DNA of 64,000 nt from Candidatus Koribacter versatilis Ellin345 (GTDB lineage: Bacteria; Acidobacteriota; Terriglobia; Terriglobales; Acidobacteriaceae). Below are positions 20,508 to 29,500 of the stretch, piece after piece; the first letter of the stretch is position 1, and each line of letters begins with the position of its first letter. The translations under genes were made by a program, and so were the position numbers. The notes under the pieces are model-generated. The model saw only the letters and a list, made by a program, of their open reading frames with translations, did no database searches and had not been told where the DNA came from. The stretch spans positions 2,232,001 through 2,296,000 of the forward strand of contig NC_008009.1 of the NCBI RefSeq assembly GCF_000014005.1. The letters are read 5' to 3'.

Positions 20508-20986
20508 TGGGCCTGTACGATTTGTCTGCCACGCTGAATAACGGCAAGGAAAAGAAGCTCTCCGACTACAAGGGCGAAGTGTTGCTCGTTGTGAACACGG
20601 CTAGCGAATGCGGTTTCACGCCGCAATACAAGGGTCTGCAAGAACTCTACGAGAAGTATAAGAACCAGGGCTTCGAGATCCTCGGCTTCCCCTGCGACCA
20701 GTTCGGCCACCAGGAGCCGGGCAGCGACAAAGAGATCGCTTCTTTCTGCGAGGTCAACTACGGCGTAACGTTCCCGATCTTCTCGAAGATCGAAGTGAAC
20801 GGGGCGAACGAGCATCCCGTGTACAAGTTCCTTAAGTCCGAAAAAGGCGGCCTGCTCACCAACAACATCAAGTGGAACTTCACCAAGTTCTTGGTAGATA
20901 AGCAGGGCAACGTGGTGGACCGCTACGCTCCGCAGACGATCCCGGCGCGCATCGCGGCGGACGTGGAGAAGCTGTTAAGCACCTAG
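20507..20986 (+). CDS. Glutathione peroxidase family thiol peroxidase
   Basis: A 159-residue peroxidase of the GPx family (BsaA/BtuE type) that reduces hydrogen peroxide or lipid peroxides, most likely using thioredoxin as donor in a bacterium. The peroxidatic Cys is in [25 protein letters not shown] contains the resolving-Cys region and the conserved Gln; [18 protein letters not shown] holds the conserved Trp-Asn-Phe. The active residue is encoded by TGC, so this is not a selenoprotein. ATG 20507 overlaps the pdxT stop; a GTG at 20504 is a poorer start. Its stop shares bases with the convergent gene ending at 20983. Confidence 0.95.
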   Translation: MGLYDLSATLNNGKEKKLSDYKGEVLLVVNTASECGFTPQYKGLQELYEKYKNQGFEILGFPCDQFGHQEPGSDKEIASFCEVNYGVTFPIFSKIEVNGANEHPVYKFLKSEKGGLLTNNIKWNFTKFLVDKQGNVVDRYAPQTIPARIAADVEKLLST

Positions 20987-21522
20987 AAAACCACGGCCGG
21001 CAGCGAAGTTGATTCGGATTTCGCTGGAGCCTGGTTTGCCATGTAAATGATCTTGCGCCGATGGTTCTTCGTGTTGGCGACAATCCCAACGGTGCCTCCC
21101 ACGGCAGTGCCAATCGCCGCGCCAGCCAGTCCTCCTATCAGGACACCTAACGGCCAAGCCCGTCCCGCGGCTATTCCGATGCTCGCTGCACCGGCGGCAC
21201 CGCCCACAATCTGGCCGGTACTCAGGTACTTGTAGGGATCCACATGCTTGCCGCCAAGTTGTTCAACAACGTGGACTTGATGGCGCGAAACCTCCCGCCG
21301 GACCGTCAGTCCGTTCTGGTTCGGATCGCGAACCTTGAGGCGGAGGACGGTGTCATCCGCAGAGTGAAACAGCCCGACATACTCGTCCCCGTTCCACAAC
21401 TCCACCCGGAGCACGGATTCGAACGGTATTTTCTCGACTTTGATCCAGTCACCCGAAGGCTGGGCAACGGCCGGCGCAATACCGAGGAAAATCGAAAGCA
21501 GCGCAGCGATAACAGAACGCAT
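20983..21522 (-). CDS. Secreted or membrane-attached glycine-zipper protein
   Basis: A 179-residue protein with a signal peptide ([18 protein letters not shown]), a soluble part in which [31 protein letters not shown] suggests a small beta-barrel, and a C-terminal Gly/Ala-rich stretch ([34 protein letters not shown]) typical of glycine-zipper segments that insert into or pack on membranes. I do not know the function. The ATG at 21522 gives a clean signal peptide; the frame stays open further upstream but those codons lie across the start of miaB on the other strand. It is divergent from miaB. Confidence 0.7.
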   Translation of the reverse strand: MRSVIAALLSIFLGIAPAVAQPSGDWIKVEKIPFESVLRVELWNGDEYVGLFHSADDTVLRLKVRDPNQNGLTVRREVSRHQVHVVEQLGGKHVDPYKYLSTGQIVGGAAGAASIGIAAGRAWPLGVLIGGLAGAAIGTAVGGTVGIVANTKNHRRKIIYMANQAPAKSESTSLPAVVF

Positions 21523-21687
21523 GGCTTGCCCTCCCAACGCTGCAAAGTAGCTCGTTTGCGTTCTAAGCAATGAACCGGTTGTGGCACTTTCCGAAGTGTC
21601 ACACTCGAAAGCTCCGAGAGCCGTTCGAGAGCCGTTGATAAGTGTGTCTTTCAGAATTTCGTTATACTGGAGCGCAAGGATGTGCCT

Positions 21688-23016
21688 GTGAGTTCCGACC
21701 CAAAAACCTTCTATATTGAGACCTTTGGCTGCCAGATGAACTTTCACGACTCAGAAAAGGTCGTGGGAACGCTCATTTCCCAAGGCTACCGTCAGGTCGA
21801 GACGGAACTGGACGCCGGCCTCATCCTCTACAACACCTGCTCGATTCGAGATAAAGCGGAGCAGAAGGTCTTCCATCGCCTGAGCGAATTCCGGCAGCTT
21901 CAAAAGGAAGGCAAGCGATTCGCAGTGCTCGGCTGCGTGGCGCAGCAGGAAGGCGAAAAGATCTTCGAGCGTGCGCCGCACGTTTCTCTGGTTGCGGGTT
22001 CAGCCTCGTACCGCAATTTGGCGGAGATGCTGGTGCAGATCGAGAGCGGCAGCCAGCGCATCACTGGCCTCGACGACCGCGAGACCGACCAGACCTTCGA
22101 GACTGAGTTCACTGCGCGCGGCAACGCGCACCGCGGATACATCACGATCATCGAAGGCTGCGACAAGTTCTGCGCCTACTGCGTAGTGCCGTACACGCGC
22201 GGCAAAGAGCGCAGCCGTAGCGCCGAGAGCGTGCTGAGAGAAGCGCGCCAGATGGCCGATGCCGGCTTCACAGATGTCCAACTGCTCGGCCAGAACGTGA
22301 ACTCCTACCACGATCCCAGCGGAACGATGACGTTCGCCGAACTGCTGACAGCAGTTGGCGAGATCACGGGAATCAAACGGGTTCGCTTCACTACTTCGCA
22401 CCCACGCGACTTCACTCGCGACATCGTTGAGGCGATCGACAATCACCCGACGCTCTGTGACCACGTGCATCTGCCGGTGCAGAGCGGTTCGAGCAAAGTG
22501 CTGCGCGAGATGTTCCGCGAGTACACCCGCGAACAGTATCTCGAACGTATCTCTTGGATGAAGGCGACGAAGAACCGGAAGCTCAGCATTACAACGGACG
22601 TCATTGTTGGATTCCCTGGCGAAACCGAGACCGAATTCGAAGAGACGCTGGCTCTGCTTGATCACGTTCAATACGACGGTGTGTTCTCGTTCAAGTATTC
22701 GCCGCGTCCTAATACTCCGGCGCTGAAGTACATTGACACCGTTCCCGAGCAGGAGAAATCGCGTCGATTACAGATCCTGATGGAACACCAGCGTGAGATC
22801 CAGCGTGCTAATTATCGCAAGCACATCGGCGAGACCATTGAAGTAATGGTTGAAGCCGAAAATGCGACGCGCGCGCAATGGATTGGCCGAACCTCACAGA
22901 ACAAGACACTGAATTTTACAGTCCCGCAAACCGTGCAGCCCGAAATCGGGTCATATCATCAAGTGCTGGTAACCCAGGCATTCCCCAACAGCCTGGTGGG
23001 AGAACTCGTCGGCTAA
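21688..23016 (+). CDS. miaB: tRNA-2-methylthio-N6-dimethylallyladenosine synthase MiaB
   Basis: A radical SAM methylthiotransferase that modifies i6A37 in tRNAs reading codons with U in first position, including the tRNA-Leu(GAG)/Phe/Ser groups by family knowledge. The N-terminal MTTase domain has ETFGCQMNFHDSEKV, YNTCSIRDKAEQK and LGCVAQQEG with three cluster Cys; the radical SAM motif is CDKFCAYC in GCDKFCAYCVVPYTRG; a TRAM domain closes the protein (GETIEVMVE to NSLVGELVG). Start: AAGGA ends at 21680, so GTG 21688 (7 nt) is better spaced than GTG 21682 (1 nt). The length, 442 residues, is normal. Confidence 0.97.
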   Translation: MSSDPKTFYIETFGCQMNFHDSEKVVGTLISQGYRQVETELDAGLILYNTCSIRDKAEQKVFHRLSEFRQLQKEGKRFAVLGCVAQQEGEKIFERAPHVSLVAGSASYRNLAEMLVQIESGSQRITGLDDRETDQTFETEFTARGNAHRGYITIIEGCDKFCAYCVVPYTRGKERSRSAESVLREARQMADAGFTDVQLLGQNVNSYHDPSGTMTFAELLTAVGEITGIKRVRFTTSHPRDFTRDIVEAIDNHPTLCDHVHLPVQSGSSKVLREMFREYTREQYLERISWMKATKNRKLSITTDVIVGFPGETETEFEETLALLDHVQYDGVFSFKYSPRPNTPALKYIDTVPEQEKSRRLQILMEHQREIQRANYRKHIGETIEVMVEAENATRAQWIGRTSQNKTLNFTVPQTVQPEIGSYHQVLVTQAFPNSLVGELVG

Positions 23017-23040
23017 AGGCGGGGTGGGGAGGGAATCGCG

Positions 23041-23526
23041 ATGGAAGTCGAAATGAAAATCCGTGGTCTGATGATGGATCCGGTGACCAACATGCCCATC
23101 GTGATCCTGAAAGATGTCGGCAGCGACACCGTCCTGCCCATATGGGTCGGCGTGTATGAAGCAAACGCCATCGCGCTTGAGATTGAGAAGGTCACCACCC
23201 CGCGACCGATGACCCACGACCTGCTGAAGAATGTTCTGCTCGGCATGGAAGCACAGGTTGAGAAAGTCGTGGTTACGGAGCTCCGCGAAGACACCTTCTA
23301 CGCCGTGATTTGGGTTACCCGAAACGGAAGCCCGGTGAGTATCGATTCGCGCCCGTCGGATGCCCTGGCCTTGGCATTGCGCGTGGATTGCCCGATTTAT
23401 GTGGAAGACGAGGTTCTGAAGACCAGCAAGCAGGCGGCTCAAATCAGCGACCGCGTGACCGCAGACGACCTGCGCAAGTGGCTCGAAGGCTTGGGCGACG
23501 ACGATCTCGGCCGCTACAAGATGTAG
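23041..23526 (+). CDS. Bifunctional-nuclease (BFN/DUF151) family protein
   Basis: A 161-residue cytoplasmic protein of the BFN (DUF151) family, described in plants and bacteria as DNase/RNase-like. Family blocks: ILKDVGSDTVLPIWVGVYEANAIALEIE, the DLLKNVL segment, and SIDSRPSDALALALRV, followed by an acidic C-terminal tail with LRKWLEGLGDDDLG. The ATG at 23041 has GGGAGGGA upstream; ATG 23053 is possible. It is 24 bp behind miaB and probably in its operon. The precise substrate is not known. Confidence 0.9.
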   Translation: MEVEMKIRGLMMDPVTNMPIVILKDVGSDTVLPIWVGVYEANAIALEIEKVTTPRPMTHDLLKNVLLGMEAQVEKVVVTELREDTFYAVIWVTRNGSPVSIDSRPSDALALALRVDCPIYVEDEVLKTSKQAAQISDRVTADDLRKWLEGLGDDDLGRYKM

Positions 23527-23606
23527 CCGCCAATCCCAGTAAAAAAGTGTTTCATTTCCTCTAAACTATTGCGCCCGGCCCACGCCATTCATATGCTTTC
23601 AGCACT

Positions 23607-23861
23607 ATGAATCGCGAAAAGATGGTGCTCGGCTCGGTAGTCTTTCTCGCTCTAGGCATAGCCTGGATCACCAGTTTTTGGAACGGCTCGATGGGTTTCA
23701 ACGCGGCACACCCAATTGCGGGGAGCTCGTTTGCGATGAACGTAACTGTCACCGGCTGGCCCGCCCTTGGGGGCGTGACGCTCACGGCTCTCGGCGCGGT
23801 GCTGCTAGTTGTCGCCGCCGTGCTGTGCGTGGTGGACATCGCCACCGCGAAGCGGGCCTGA
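23607..23861 (+). CDS. Small membrane protein, two predicted spans, unknown
   Basis: An 84-residue protein with two hydrophobic segments, VLGSVVFLALGIAWITSFW and VTLTALGAVLLVVAAVLCVV, separated by a short loop with several Asn and Gly. I do not recognise a family. It lies in the gap between the BFN gene and modB on the same strand, and the composition is membrane-like rather than random, which is why I call it. No clear Shine-Dalgarno is visible. Confidence 0.5.
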   Translation: MNREKMVLGSVVFLALGIAWITSFWNGSMGFNAAHPIAGSSFAMNVTVTGWPALGGVTLTALGAVLLVVAAVLCVVDIATAKRA

Positions 23862-23921
23862 GTCTTGTCTTATACAATTTGTGCGACCGCGCTGTGAGTC
23901 CGCGCGCAAGGACGATCGCCA

Positions 23922-24596
23922 TTGGCCTGGAGCGCACTTCTTCTTTCGCTGAAGCTATCGGTCATCGTCAGCGCCGTGCTGCTGGTGATCGCGTTGCCGC
24001 TTGGCGCGTGGATTGCCTTCTCAAAGGCGCGCTGGAAGTTTCTGCTTGAGTCAGTTGTCGCCTTGCCTCTGGTTCTGCCTCCCACCGTGCTGGGTTTCTA
24101 CGTTCTCGTGGCGATCGGACCCTTAAGTCCGGTCGGACGCTGGTACGCCTCGCTCACCGGTCACACCATGGCGTTCACGTTTGAAGGCCTTGTTTTCGGT
24201 TCGGTTCTCTACAGTCTGCCGTTTGCGGTGCAGCCGATGGCGGCGGGATTCGCAGCCGTGGACCGAACTCTGCTCTTCGCTGCCGCAACCCTGGGCGCCG
24301 CGCCGTTCGAAGTCTTCCGCCGTGTGGTTCTGCCACTCTCGAAGAACGCCATCCTGACGGGAGTGATGCTGGCTTTTGCGCACACCCTTGGCGAATTTGG
24401 CGTGGTGCTGATGATCGGCGGCAATATTCCAGGGCAGACCCAGACCGTCTCCATAGCCATCTACGATTTCGTGCAGGCTCTCGATTATCGTGCCGCCAAT
24501 CAAACGGCACTCTTGCTACTCGCAATTTCCTTTGTCATTTTGTCGCTGGTGTACGGCCTGAATCGCAGCAAGTGGGTGGTGTGGCCGTGGCGATGA
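23922..24596 (+). CDS. modB: Molybdate ABC transporter permease ModB
   Basis: Membrane subunit of a molybdate importer, 224 residues with five or six helices. The coupling region AATLGAAPFEVFRRVVLPLSKNAIL is the EAA-loop of type I importers, and the tail FAHTLGEFGVVLMIGGNIPGQTQTVSIAIYD is a strong ModB/CysT signature. The best start is TTG 23922 with AAGGA 9 nt upstream. It overlaps modC by 4 bp (ATGA). No gene for the binding protein ModA lies beside it in this window, so the receptor must be encoded elsewhere, unless the system serves another oxyanion. Confidence 0.92.
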   Translation: MAWSALLLSLKLSVIVSAVLLVIALPLGAWIAFSKARWKFLLESVVALPLVLPPTVLGFYVLVAIGPLSPVGRWYASLTGHTMAFTFEGLVFGSVLYSLPFAVQPMAAGFAAVDRTLLFAAATLGAAPFEVFRRVVLPLSKNAILTGVMLAFAHTLGEFGVVLMIGGNIPGQTQTVSIAIYDFVQALDYRAANQTALLLLAISFVILSLVYGLNRSKWVVWPWR

Positions 24597-25666
24597 CGCT
24601 GCGAGCCCAGGTTCGCAAGCAGTTCGGCAGCGGCTTCACGCTCAATGCGGATCTCACGTGCGCACCGGGCTTCCACATTTTGTTCGGCGCCTCCGGAGCG
24701 GGGAAGACGACGCTGTTGGATTGCATTGCCGGGCTGAGTTCGCCCGATGAAGGCAATACGACGCTCGGCGAGCGCACGCTGTTCGACGCCGATTCGGGCG
24801 TGGCAATCCCAACTCATCTCCGCCAGATCGGTTACGTGCTGCAAACGCAAGCGCTCTTCCCGCATAAGACAGCGCGAGAGAATATCGCCTTCGGTATCAG
24901 AGACGGCGATCGTTCACTTGTAAATGCTCTCTCACAGCAAATGGGAATCAGCGATATGCTTGACCGTAAGCCTGCGCAGCTGTCGGCCGGGCAACGGCAA
25001 CGGGTTGCTCTCGCGCGCACGCTGGTTACAGAGCCGCAATGCGTGCTGATGGACGAACCGCTCGCCGCCCTCGACGCGACTACCAAAACGACGATTATCG
25101 AAGTGCTGCGCCAATGGAACGAACAACGGCAAGTCCCGATTCTGTATGTCACGCATGATCGCGATGAGGCCTATAGTCTCGGCGAACGCCTGATCGTAAT
25201 GGAAGAAGGAAAGGTCACTGCGACGGGCACTCCCCATGAAGTCCTGGCGACGCCTATACGTAACACGGTTGCGCAACTTGCCGGGTTCGAGAACCTGCTG
25301 CGCTGCGAGATTGTTAGTGGACATGTAGACCAAGGCACGATGAGTTGCCGGATTGCCGGCACAGAGGTTTTGCTCGAGGCCCCGCTGACCCAGATGCAAA
25401 GCAAAACTTGCACGCTGGGTATCCGTGCCGGAGACATTCTGCTCGCGGCAGAGCGCCCGACCGCGATTAGCGCCCGCAATATCTTGCAGGGCAGAGTGGA
25501 ATCCACCGAACAGCGCGGAGTGCTGGTAAGGCTCTTATTGAACGTGAACGGGGCAAAGTTCGAAGCGCACGTTACGCCCGGCGCGCAGGTCGCGCTCAAT
25601 CTCTCAGGCGGACGTAGCGTCTGGCTGGTGATTAAGACCTATTCCTGTCATCTGCTCGAAACCTAG
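24593..25666 (+). CDS. modC: Molybdate ABC transporter ATP-binding protein ModC
   Basis: ATPase of the molybdate importer, 357 residues. ABC domain: Walker A GASGAGKTT, signature LSAGQRQRVALART, Walker B CVLMDEPLAALDA, switch His in VTHDRDEAYSLGERL. The C-terminal third is a TOBE/MOP-like domain (SARNILQGRVESTEQRG, VHVTPGAQVALNLSGG-type strands) that in ModC binds oxyanion or regulates import. The ATG overlaps the modB stop (ATGA). Its own end overlaps that of murB by 4 bp in convergent orientation. Confidence 0.92.
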   Translation: MTLRAQVRKQFGSGFTLNADLTCAPGFHILFGASGAGKTTLLDCIAGLSSPDEGNTTLGERTLFDADSGVAIPTHLRQIGYVLQTQALFPHKTARENIAFGIRDGDRSLVNALSQQMGISDMLDRKPAQLSAGQRQRVALARTLVTEPQCVLMDEPLAALDATTKTTIIEVLRQWNEQRQVPILYVTHDRDEAYSLGERLIVMEEGKVTATGTPHEVLATPIRNTVAQLAGFENLLRCEIVSGHVDQGTMSCRIAGTEVLLEAPLTQMQSKTCTLGIRAGDILLAAERPTAISARNILQGRVESTEQRGVLVRLLLNVNGAKFEAHVTPGAQVALNLSGGRSVWLVIKTYSCHLLET

Positions 25667-26730
25667 CGTTGGTCGAAGCCAACAAAGACCGGTTCCGGAA
25701 CCAGGTCCAAGCCAAAACGCGTCGCGACCGTGTCGCGGATCACGCCCATAAACCCTTGAATTTCCGAAGCCTTGGCTTCGCCCCGGTTGATGATCGCCAG
25801 CGAGTGCTTGGTCGAAATGCCGACGTTGCCGTGCACATAGCCTTTGTGAAATCCGGCCTTTTCAACCAACCAGGCGGCCGACAACTTCTTATAGCCTTCG
25901 TCAGCGGGATAGCTCGGCATTTGCAAGCCGCGCGCCTGCATTTCGCCGTCGAGTTTAAGGAAGCGATCCATCGGCACTACGGGGTTCTTGAAGAAGGAAC
26001 CCACGCTCTTTGCGTTAGGGTCGCCCTCGACAAGCACCATGCTTTTCGCCCGTCGAATTTCGCGCACGGCTTCGCGCACGTCGCTCAACGTTGGCTTAGG
26101 CATCGTGGTGGAACGCTCATCGAAATACGCTTTCAGGTCCGCATATTCGAGCTTTGGCGCGGCGCCCCATTGCAATGAGAATCCGACTTTGAGCACGACA
26201 TATCGGTCGCGCTGGGTGGTGTTGAAGATGCTCGATCGGTAGGTAAAACCACATTCGGTATTCGTCAGATTACGGATCTTTGCCGTTTCGCGGTCCACCA
26301 CGGTCACACGATAAATCGTGTCGCTCACTTCCTGGCCGTAGGCACCCACGTTTTGCACCGGTGTACCGCCTACACTCCCGGGAATCCCGCTCATGCACTC
26401 CAGGCCGCCGTAATTCTGCGCGACGGTGGTTGCCACCAAGGTATCCCAGTCCTCGCCAGCCCCGGCCTCATACACTACGTGCTCGTCTTCGCGATGCTGG
26501 CTGATGCCCTTGATCTTGACGTGCATCACGATCCCCGGCCACCCCAGGTCGGAGATCACAACGTTGCTCCCACCACCAAGAACGAACAGCGGATAATCGT
26601 TGAACTTCGCGTATTCAACAACCTCGCGCGCCTCTTGCTCGGTCGTGACTTCCGCAAAGAGATTCGCTCGTCCGCCCACGCCCAGCGTAGTGAACGGGGC
26701 CAGGGGAACTTGTTCTTTCAACGTATGCAC
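25663..26730 (-). CDS. murB: UDP-N-acetylenolpyruvoylglucosamine reductase MurB
   Basis: FAD enzyme that reduces UDP-GlcNAc-enolpyruvate to UDP-MurNAc in peptidoglycan synthesis. The 355 residues show the FAD-binding blocks TLGVGGRANLFAEV and PLFVLGGGSNVVISD, the GLECMSGIPGSVGGTPVQNVGAYG segment, the TYRSSIF type I (E. coli-like) loop, and the active Ser in PNAKSVGSFFKNPV. The C-terminal end has GNVGISTKHSLAIINRG with the conserved Gly/Glu region. It is a single gene here, convergent with modC and divergent from the bacilliredoxin gene. Confidence 0.96.
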   Translation of the reverse strand: MHTLKEQVPLAPFTTLGVGGRANLFAEVTTEQEAREVVEYAKFNDYPLFVLGGGSNVVISDLGWPGIVMHVKIKGISQHREDEHVVYEAGAGEDWDTLVATTVAQNYGGLECMSGIPGSVGGTPVQNVGAYGQEVSDTIYRVTVVDRETAKIRNLTNTECGFTYRSSIFNTTQRDRYVVLKVGFSLQWGAAPKLEYADLKAYFDERSTTMPKPTLSDVREAVREIRRAKSMVLVEGDPNAKSVGSFFKNPVVPMDRFLKLDGEMQARGLQMPSYPADEGYKKLSAAWLVEKAGFHKGYVHGNVGISTKHSLAIINRGEAKASEIQGFMGVIRDTVATRFGLDLVPEPVFVGFDQR

Positions 26731-26811
26731 GTGGACATGATACCGAGCGGAATCGAATGCCGCTAGACGTCATCCAATAACTCAGTAGAAAATGGTTATA
26801 GGGGTGAGGGA

Positions 26812-27249
26812 ATGTATCCAGAAATCATGTTGGTCCCGATGCGCGAAGAACTTACTCGCATCGGTATTGAAGAAACAAGAACCGCCGATGCCGTGGACGA
26901 CGCTGTCCGGGGTACCGAAGGTACGCTCATGGTAGTAGTTAACTCGGTGTGTGGTTGCGCCGCCGGCAAAATGCGCCCGGGAATCCGTCGCGCCTTTGAT
27001 CACGCGACCAAGCCGGCCCGCTCCATCACCGTGTTTGCCGGTCAGGACGGCGAAGCCACCGATCGCGCCCGGGGCTATTTCACCGGCTACCCGCCGTCCT
27101 CGCCATCCATTGGCTTCCTGCGCGAGGGCCAACTGGTCCACATGATCCAGCGCAGTGACATCGAAACCCGCACTGCCGATCAGATCGAAGCCCTTCTTAC
27201 GCAGGCGTTCGATCAGTATTGCGGAGCAACGGCTGGCGCAAAGAGCTAG
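26812..27249 (+). CDS. Bacilliredoxin-like protein (BrxA/BrxB family)
   Basis: A 145-residue thioredoxin-fold protein of the YphP/YqiW family. The CxC active site is intact in NSVCGCAAGKMRPG, and the family block TVFAGQDGEATDRARGYFTGYPPSSPSI is conserved; members act as disulfide reductases on bacillithiolated proteins in Bacillus. The finding implies bacillithiol-type chemistry in this organism only by inference. ATG 26812 follows GGTGAGGGA closely. Its stop abuts the end of the convergent rhomboid gene. Confidence 0.9.
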   Translation: MYPEIMLVPMREELTRIGIEETRTADAVDDAVRGTEGTLMVVVNSVCGCAAGKMRPGIRRAFDHATKPARSITVFAGQDGEATDRARGYFTGYPPSSPSIGFLREGQLVHMIQRSDIETRTADQIEALLTQAFDQYCGATAGAKS

Positions 27250-28347
27250 CTATTTATTGAGGGAATTCCGGGCTCGGTCGAGCGCCTGCTTGGCCGCCCG
27301 ATTCTCAGGCTGCAATTGCACAGCTTTCTCGAGGAAGGGAACGGCCTTTTCGGGCTGTCCTTCATCGAGATAAATCGCACCGATCATAAAATTAGCGGTG
27401 AAAGTCTCGGGATGCATGGCAGCCGCGCGTTCCAGGTGTTGCAGCGCCTCGCTCTTTTTGCCAGCCTCGTAAGCCTTATCGGCGCGATAGAGTTCCTCTT
27501 CCGCCGCCAGCTTCTGGTGTCCAGTGATACCGATTGCGACAATCAAGGCAATTACTATCCCGATGGCAATAGTTCCCGAGCTATTCGATTTTTCCCGTTC
27601 CGTCCGGAAAATCATTGCAGGAAGGGTGAAGCCAAGGATTGCGCCGGCAACTAGTCCGCCGACGTGGGCCGCGTTATTGATGATCGGCAATGCGGCGCCG
27701 ATCAGCAGGTTGTAGAAGATTACAGCGCCGATACTGCCGATGTCGCGTTTCAGCAATGCACGGTCTACCGGAAGCTTCTTGAAATACACCATCGCTGCGA
27801 GCGCTCCGGCCACGCCGAAAATCGCACCACTCGCACCGACGCTCACGCTGTCGGGACGCCACAACAGCGTTGCCGCACTTCCGCCAAAGCCGCTCAGCAT
27901 GTAAATAATGAGGAAATTCTTGCGCCCGTAGAACAGTTCCGCGGTGTACCCAAGGTTTCGCAGCGCAAACATGTTCACCAGGATGTGCAAAATACCGCCG
28001 TGCAGGAACATCGAGGTCAGCATGCGCCACCACTCGCCGCTGGCGGTTGCCGGACCGTAATCCGCCCCCCATCGCAGCGCGGTAGGAGTATCGAACTCCA
28101 CGAATTGGCGTGTGAGCAGCACCATCGCTAAAAACACCGCCACATTGATTCCGATCAATATGCGAGTGACGATCGGCGCGGGCAGCGTGCGTTGGACCGG
28201 AGCCGGCGATAGCGTGCCGTCTGGCAGGAGCACTTGTGGAGGCGGCTGCTGCGGGGCGGCAGCTTGCTGCTCGCATTTGGGGCAGCGATGTTTTACATCC
28301 CCAAACCAGTTAGAGAACTCCGCGCCGCATTGTTCGCATTTAGCCAT
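27250..28347 (-). CDS. Rhomboid-family intramembrane protease with zinc ribbon and TPRs
   Basis: A 365-residue membrane protein. N-terminus: a Cys4 zinc ribbon (KCEQCGAEF, RCPKCEQ). Middle: a six-helix rhomboid domain with the HGGILHILVNMFALRNLG block, catalytic Ser in SVGASGAIFGVAGA and catalytic His in AAHVGGLVAGAILG, so it should be an active intramembrane serine protease. C-terminus: after a further membrane segment, two TPR-like units (ADKAYEAGKKSEALQHLERAAAMHPET and AVPFLEKAVQLQPENRAAKQ). The additions at both ends are unusual compared with GlpG. It is the third gene of an aroF / YVTN / rhomboid run, one base after the YVTN gene. Confidence 0.92.
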   Translation of the reverse strand: MAKCEQCGAEFSNWFGDVKHRCPKCEQQAAAPQQPPPQVLLPDGTLSPAPVQRTLPAPIVTRILIGINVAVFLAMVLLTRQFVEFDTPTALRWGADYGPATASGEWWRMLTSMFLHGGILHILVNMFALRNLGYTAELFYGRKNFLIIYMLSGFGGSAATLLWRPDSVSVGASGAIFGVAGALAAMVYFKKLPVDRALLKRDIGSIGAVIFYNLLIGAALPIINNAAHVGGLVAGAILGFTLPAMIFRTEREKSNSSGTIAIGIVIALIVAIGITGHQKLAAEEELYRADKAYEAGKKSEALQHLERAAAMHPETFTANFMIGAIYLDEGQPEKAVPFLEKAVQLQPENRAAKQALDRARNSLNK

Positions 28348-28348
28348 G

Positions 28349-29500
28349 CTATTTCGTTGTTACGCTCTTAATGGCGATTGCATTGGGCTGTGCGCCAACC
28401 GGGATCATCGTCACGAGCGAGCGTTCGCGGCTGATCTTCGAGTTCTGCTTGGTCTTTACGGTGCGCACCACAGCCACGTCGCCCGAGCCGCTGTTGACCA
28501 CCAGCAGGTGCGACTCGTCGCTGGTAAAAGCTAACGCATCCGGACGGCTGCCGACCTGGATCGAATCAATCGCCTTGCCGTCGTCAATGCTGTACACCGA
28601 CACCGAATCGGAGCCGAAGTCGCTCACGTACAGCAGGGAATTGTCGCTGGTGGTCACGGCCATCGTGGGTTTGTCGCCGATAGGAAACGAGTTGCCGACT
28701 TCGTTGGTGTACGCCTCGATCGAGGAAATATTGTTCGAGCCAAAGTTGCTGACGAAGATTTCGCCGCCATCCGGCTTTATCGTGAGCTGAATCGGCGACC
28801 CCCCAACGTCCAATAGCGCGAGCACCACGTCGCGCTTCAGATCGATAGCCGCTACCTGGTTCGTCGGCGGACAGACCACAAACGCCTTCGCCGAATTCTT
28901 CATCACCACGATGTCCTGTGGCTCCTTGCAAACCGAAAGCGTCGTCCGCACGCTGCTTTTTGCGGCGTCAATGAGCGAAACCGAATTGGCTGTACGGTTC
29001 GAGACCACCACCGTCTTCCCGTCCGGCGTAACCGCAGCCTCACCTGGCGCTGAGCCCACAGCGACGGTCGCGATCTCCGAATGTTTCTCCAGGTCGAGCA
29101 CCGACAAATTGCCGGACCCGGAATTCGCCACGTAGCCACGTTTCCCATCGGCGCTGACGGAGATGAAATACGGCGCCTTGTGAACCCCGATCGTTGCCAG
29201 AACCTCATTCTTCGCGGAGTCAATCACCGACACCGAATCGGACCCGGCATTCACCACATACACTTCGTTATTTACCGGGTTGATCGCGATGCCGGTTGGC
29301 TCTTTGCCAACGATGAGCGTAGTGACCGGACGAAAATAGCGGGCGTCTATCACGCTGACGGTGCCGCTCTTACCGTTGCTCACGTAGGCGAACTCGTGAT
29401 CATTGGGCGAGACATTGCTTTCAGGTCGACAGCCGGCCAGGCACAGCAACATCGCCGCGCCGAGCGCAGCTTGGAATCTGAAGCGGGGCACCTGCATCAT
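28349..29500 (-). CDS. YVTN beta-propeller lipoprotein
   Basis: A secreted 383-residue protein with a lipoprotein signal ([14 protein letters not shown]). The rest is a run of about seven YVTN/NHL-type blades of 42-44 residues, each with a variant of [14 protein letters not shown]..., for example [14 protein letters not shown] and [14 protein letters not shown]. Such beta-propellers act as binding platforms; ligand unknown. Start ATG 29500 overlaps the aroF stop (ATGA). Lipidation would need LspA, encoded at 4762. Confidence 0.9.
   Translation of the reverse strand: MMQVPRFRFQAALGAAMLLCLAGCRPESNVSPNDHEFAYVSNGKSGTVSVIDARYFRPVTTLIVGKEPTGIAINPVNNEVYVVNAGSDSVSVIDSAKNEVLATIGVHKAPYFISVSADGKRGYVANSGSGNLSVLDLEKHSEIATVAVGSAPGEAAVTPDGKTVVVSNRTANSVSLIDAAKSSVRTTLSVCKEPQDIVVMKNSAKAFVVCPPTNQVAAIDLKRDVVLALLDVGGSPIQLTIKPDGGEIFVSNFGSNNISSIEAYTNEVGNSFPIGDKPTMAVTTSDNSLLYVSDFGSDSVSVYSIDDGKAIDSIQVGSRPDALAFTSDESHLLVVNSGSGDVAVVRTVKTKQNSKISRERSLVTMIPVGAQPNAIAIKSVTTK

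Noticed and set aside
20507-20986. Selenoprotein reading of the glutathione peroxidase
   Set aside because: The active residue is a normal Cys codon (TGC) and there is no in-frame TGA.
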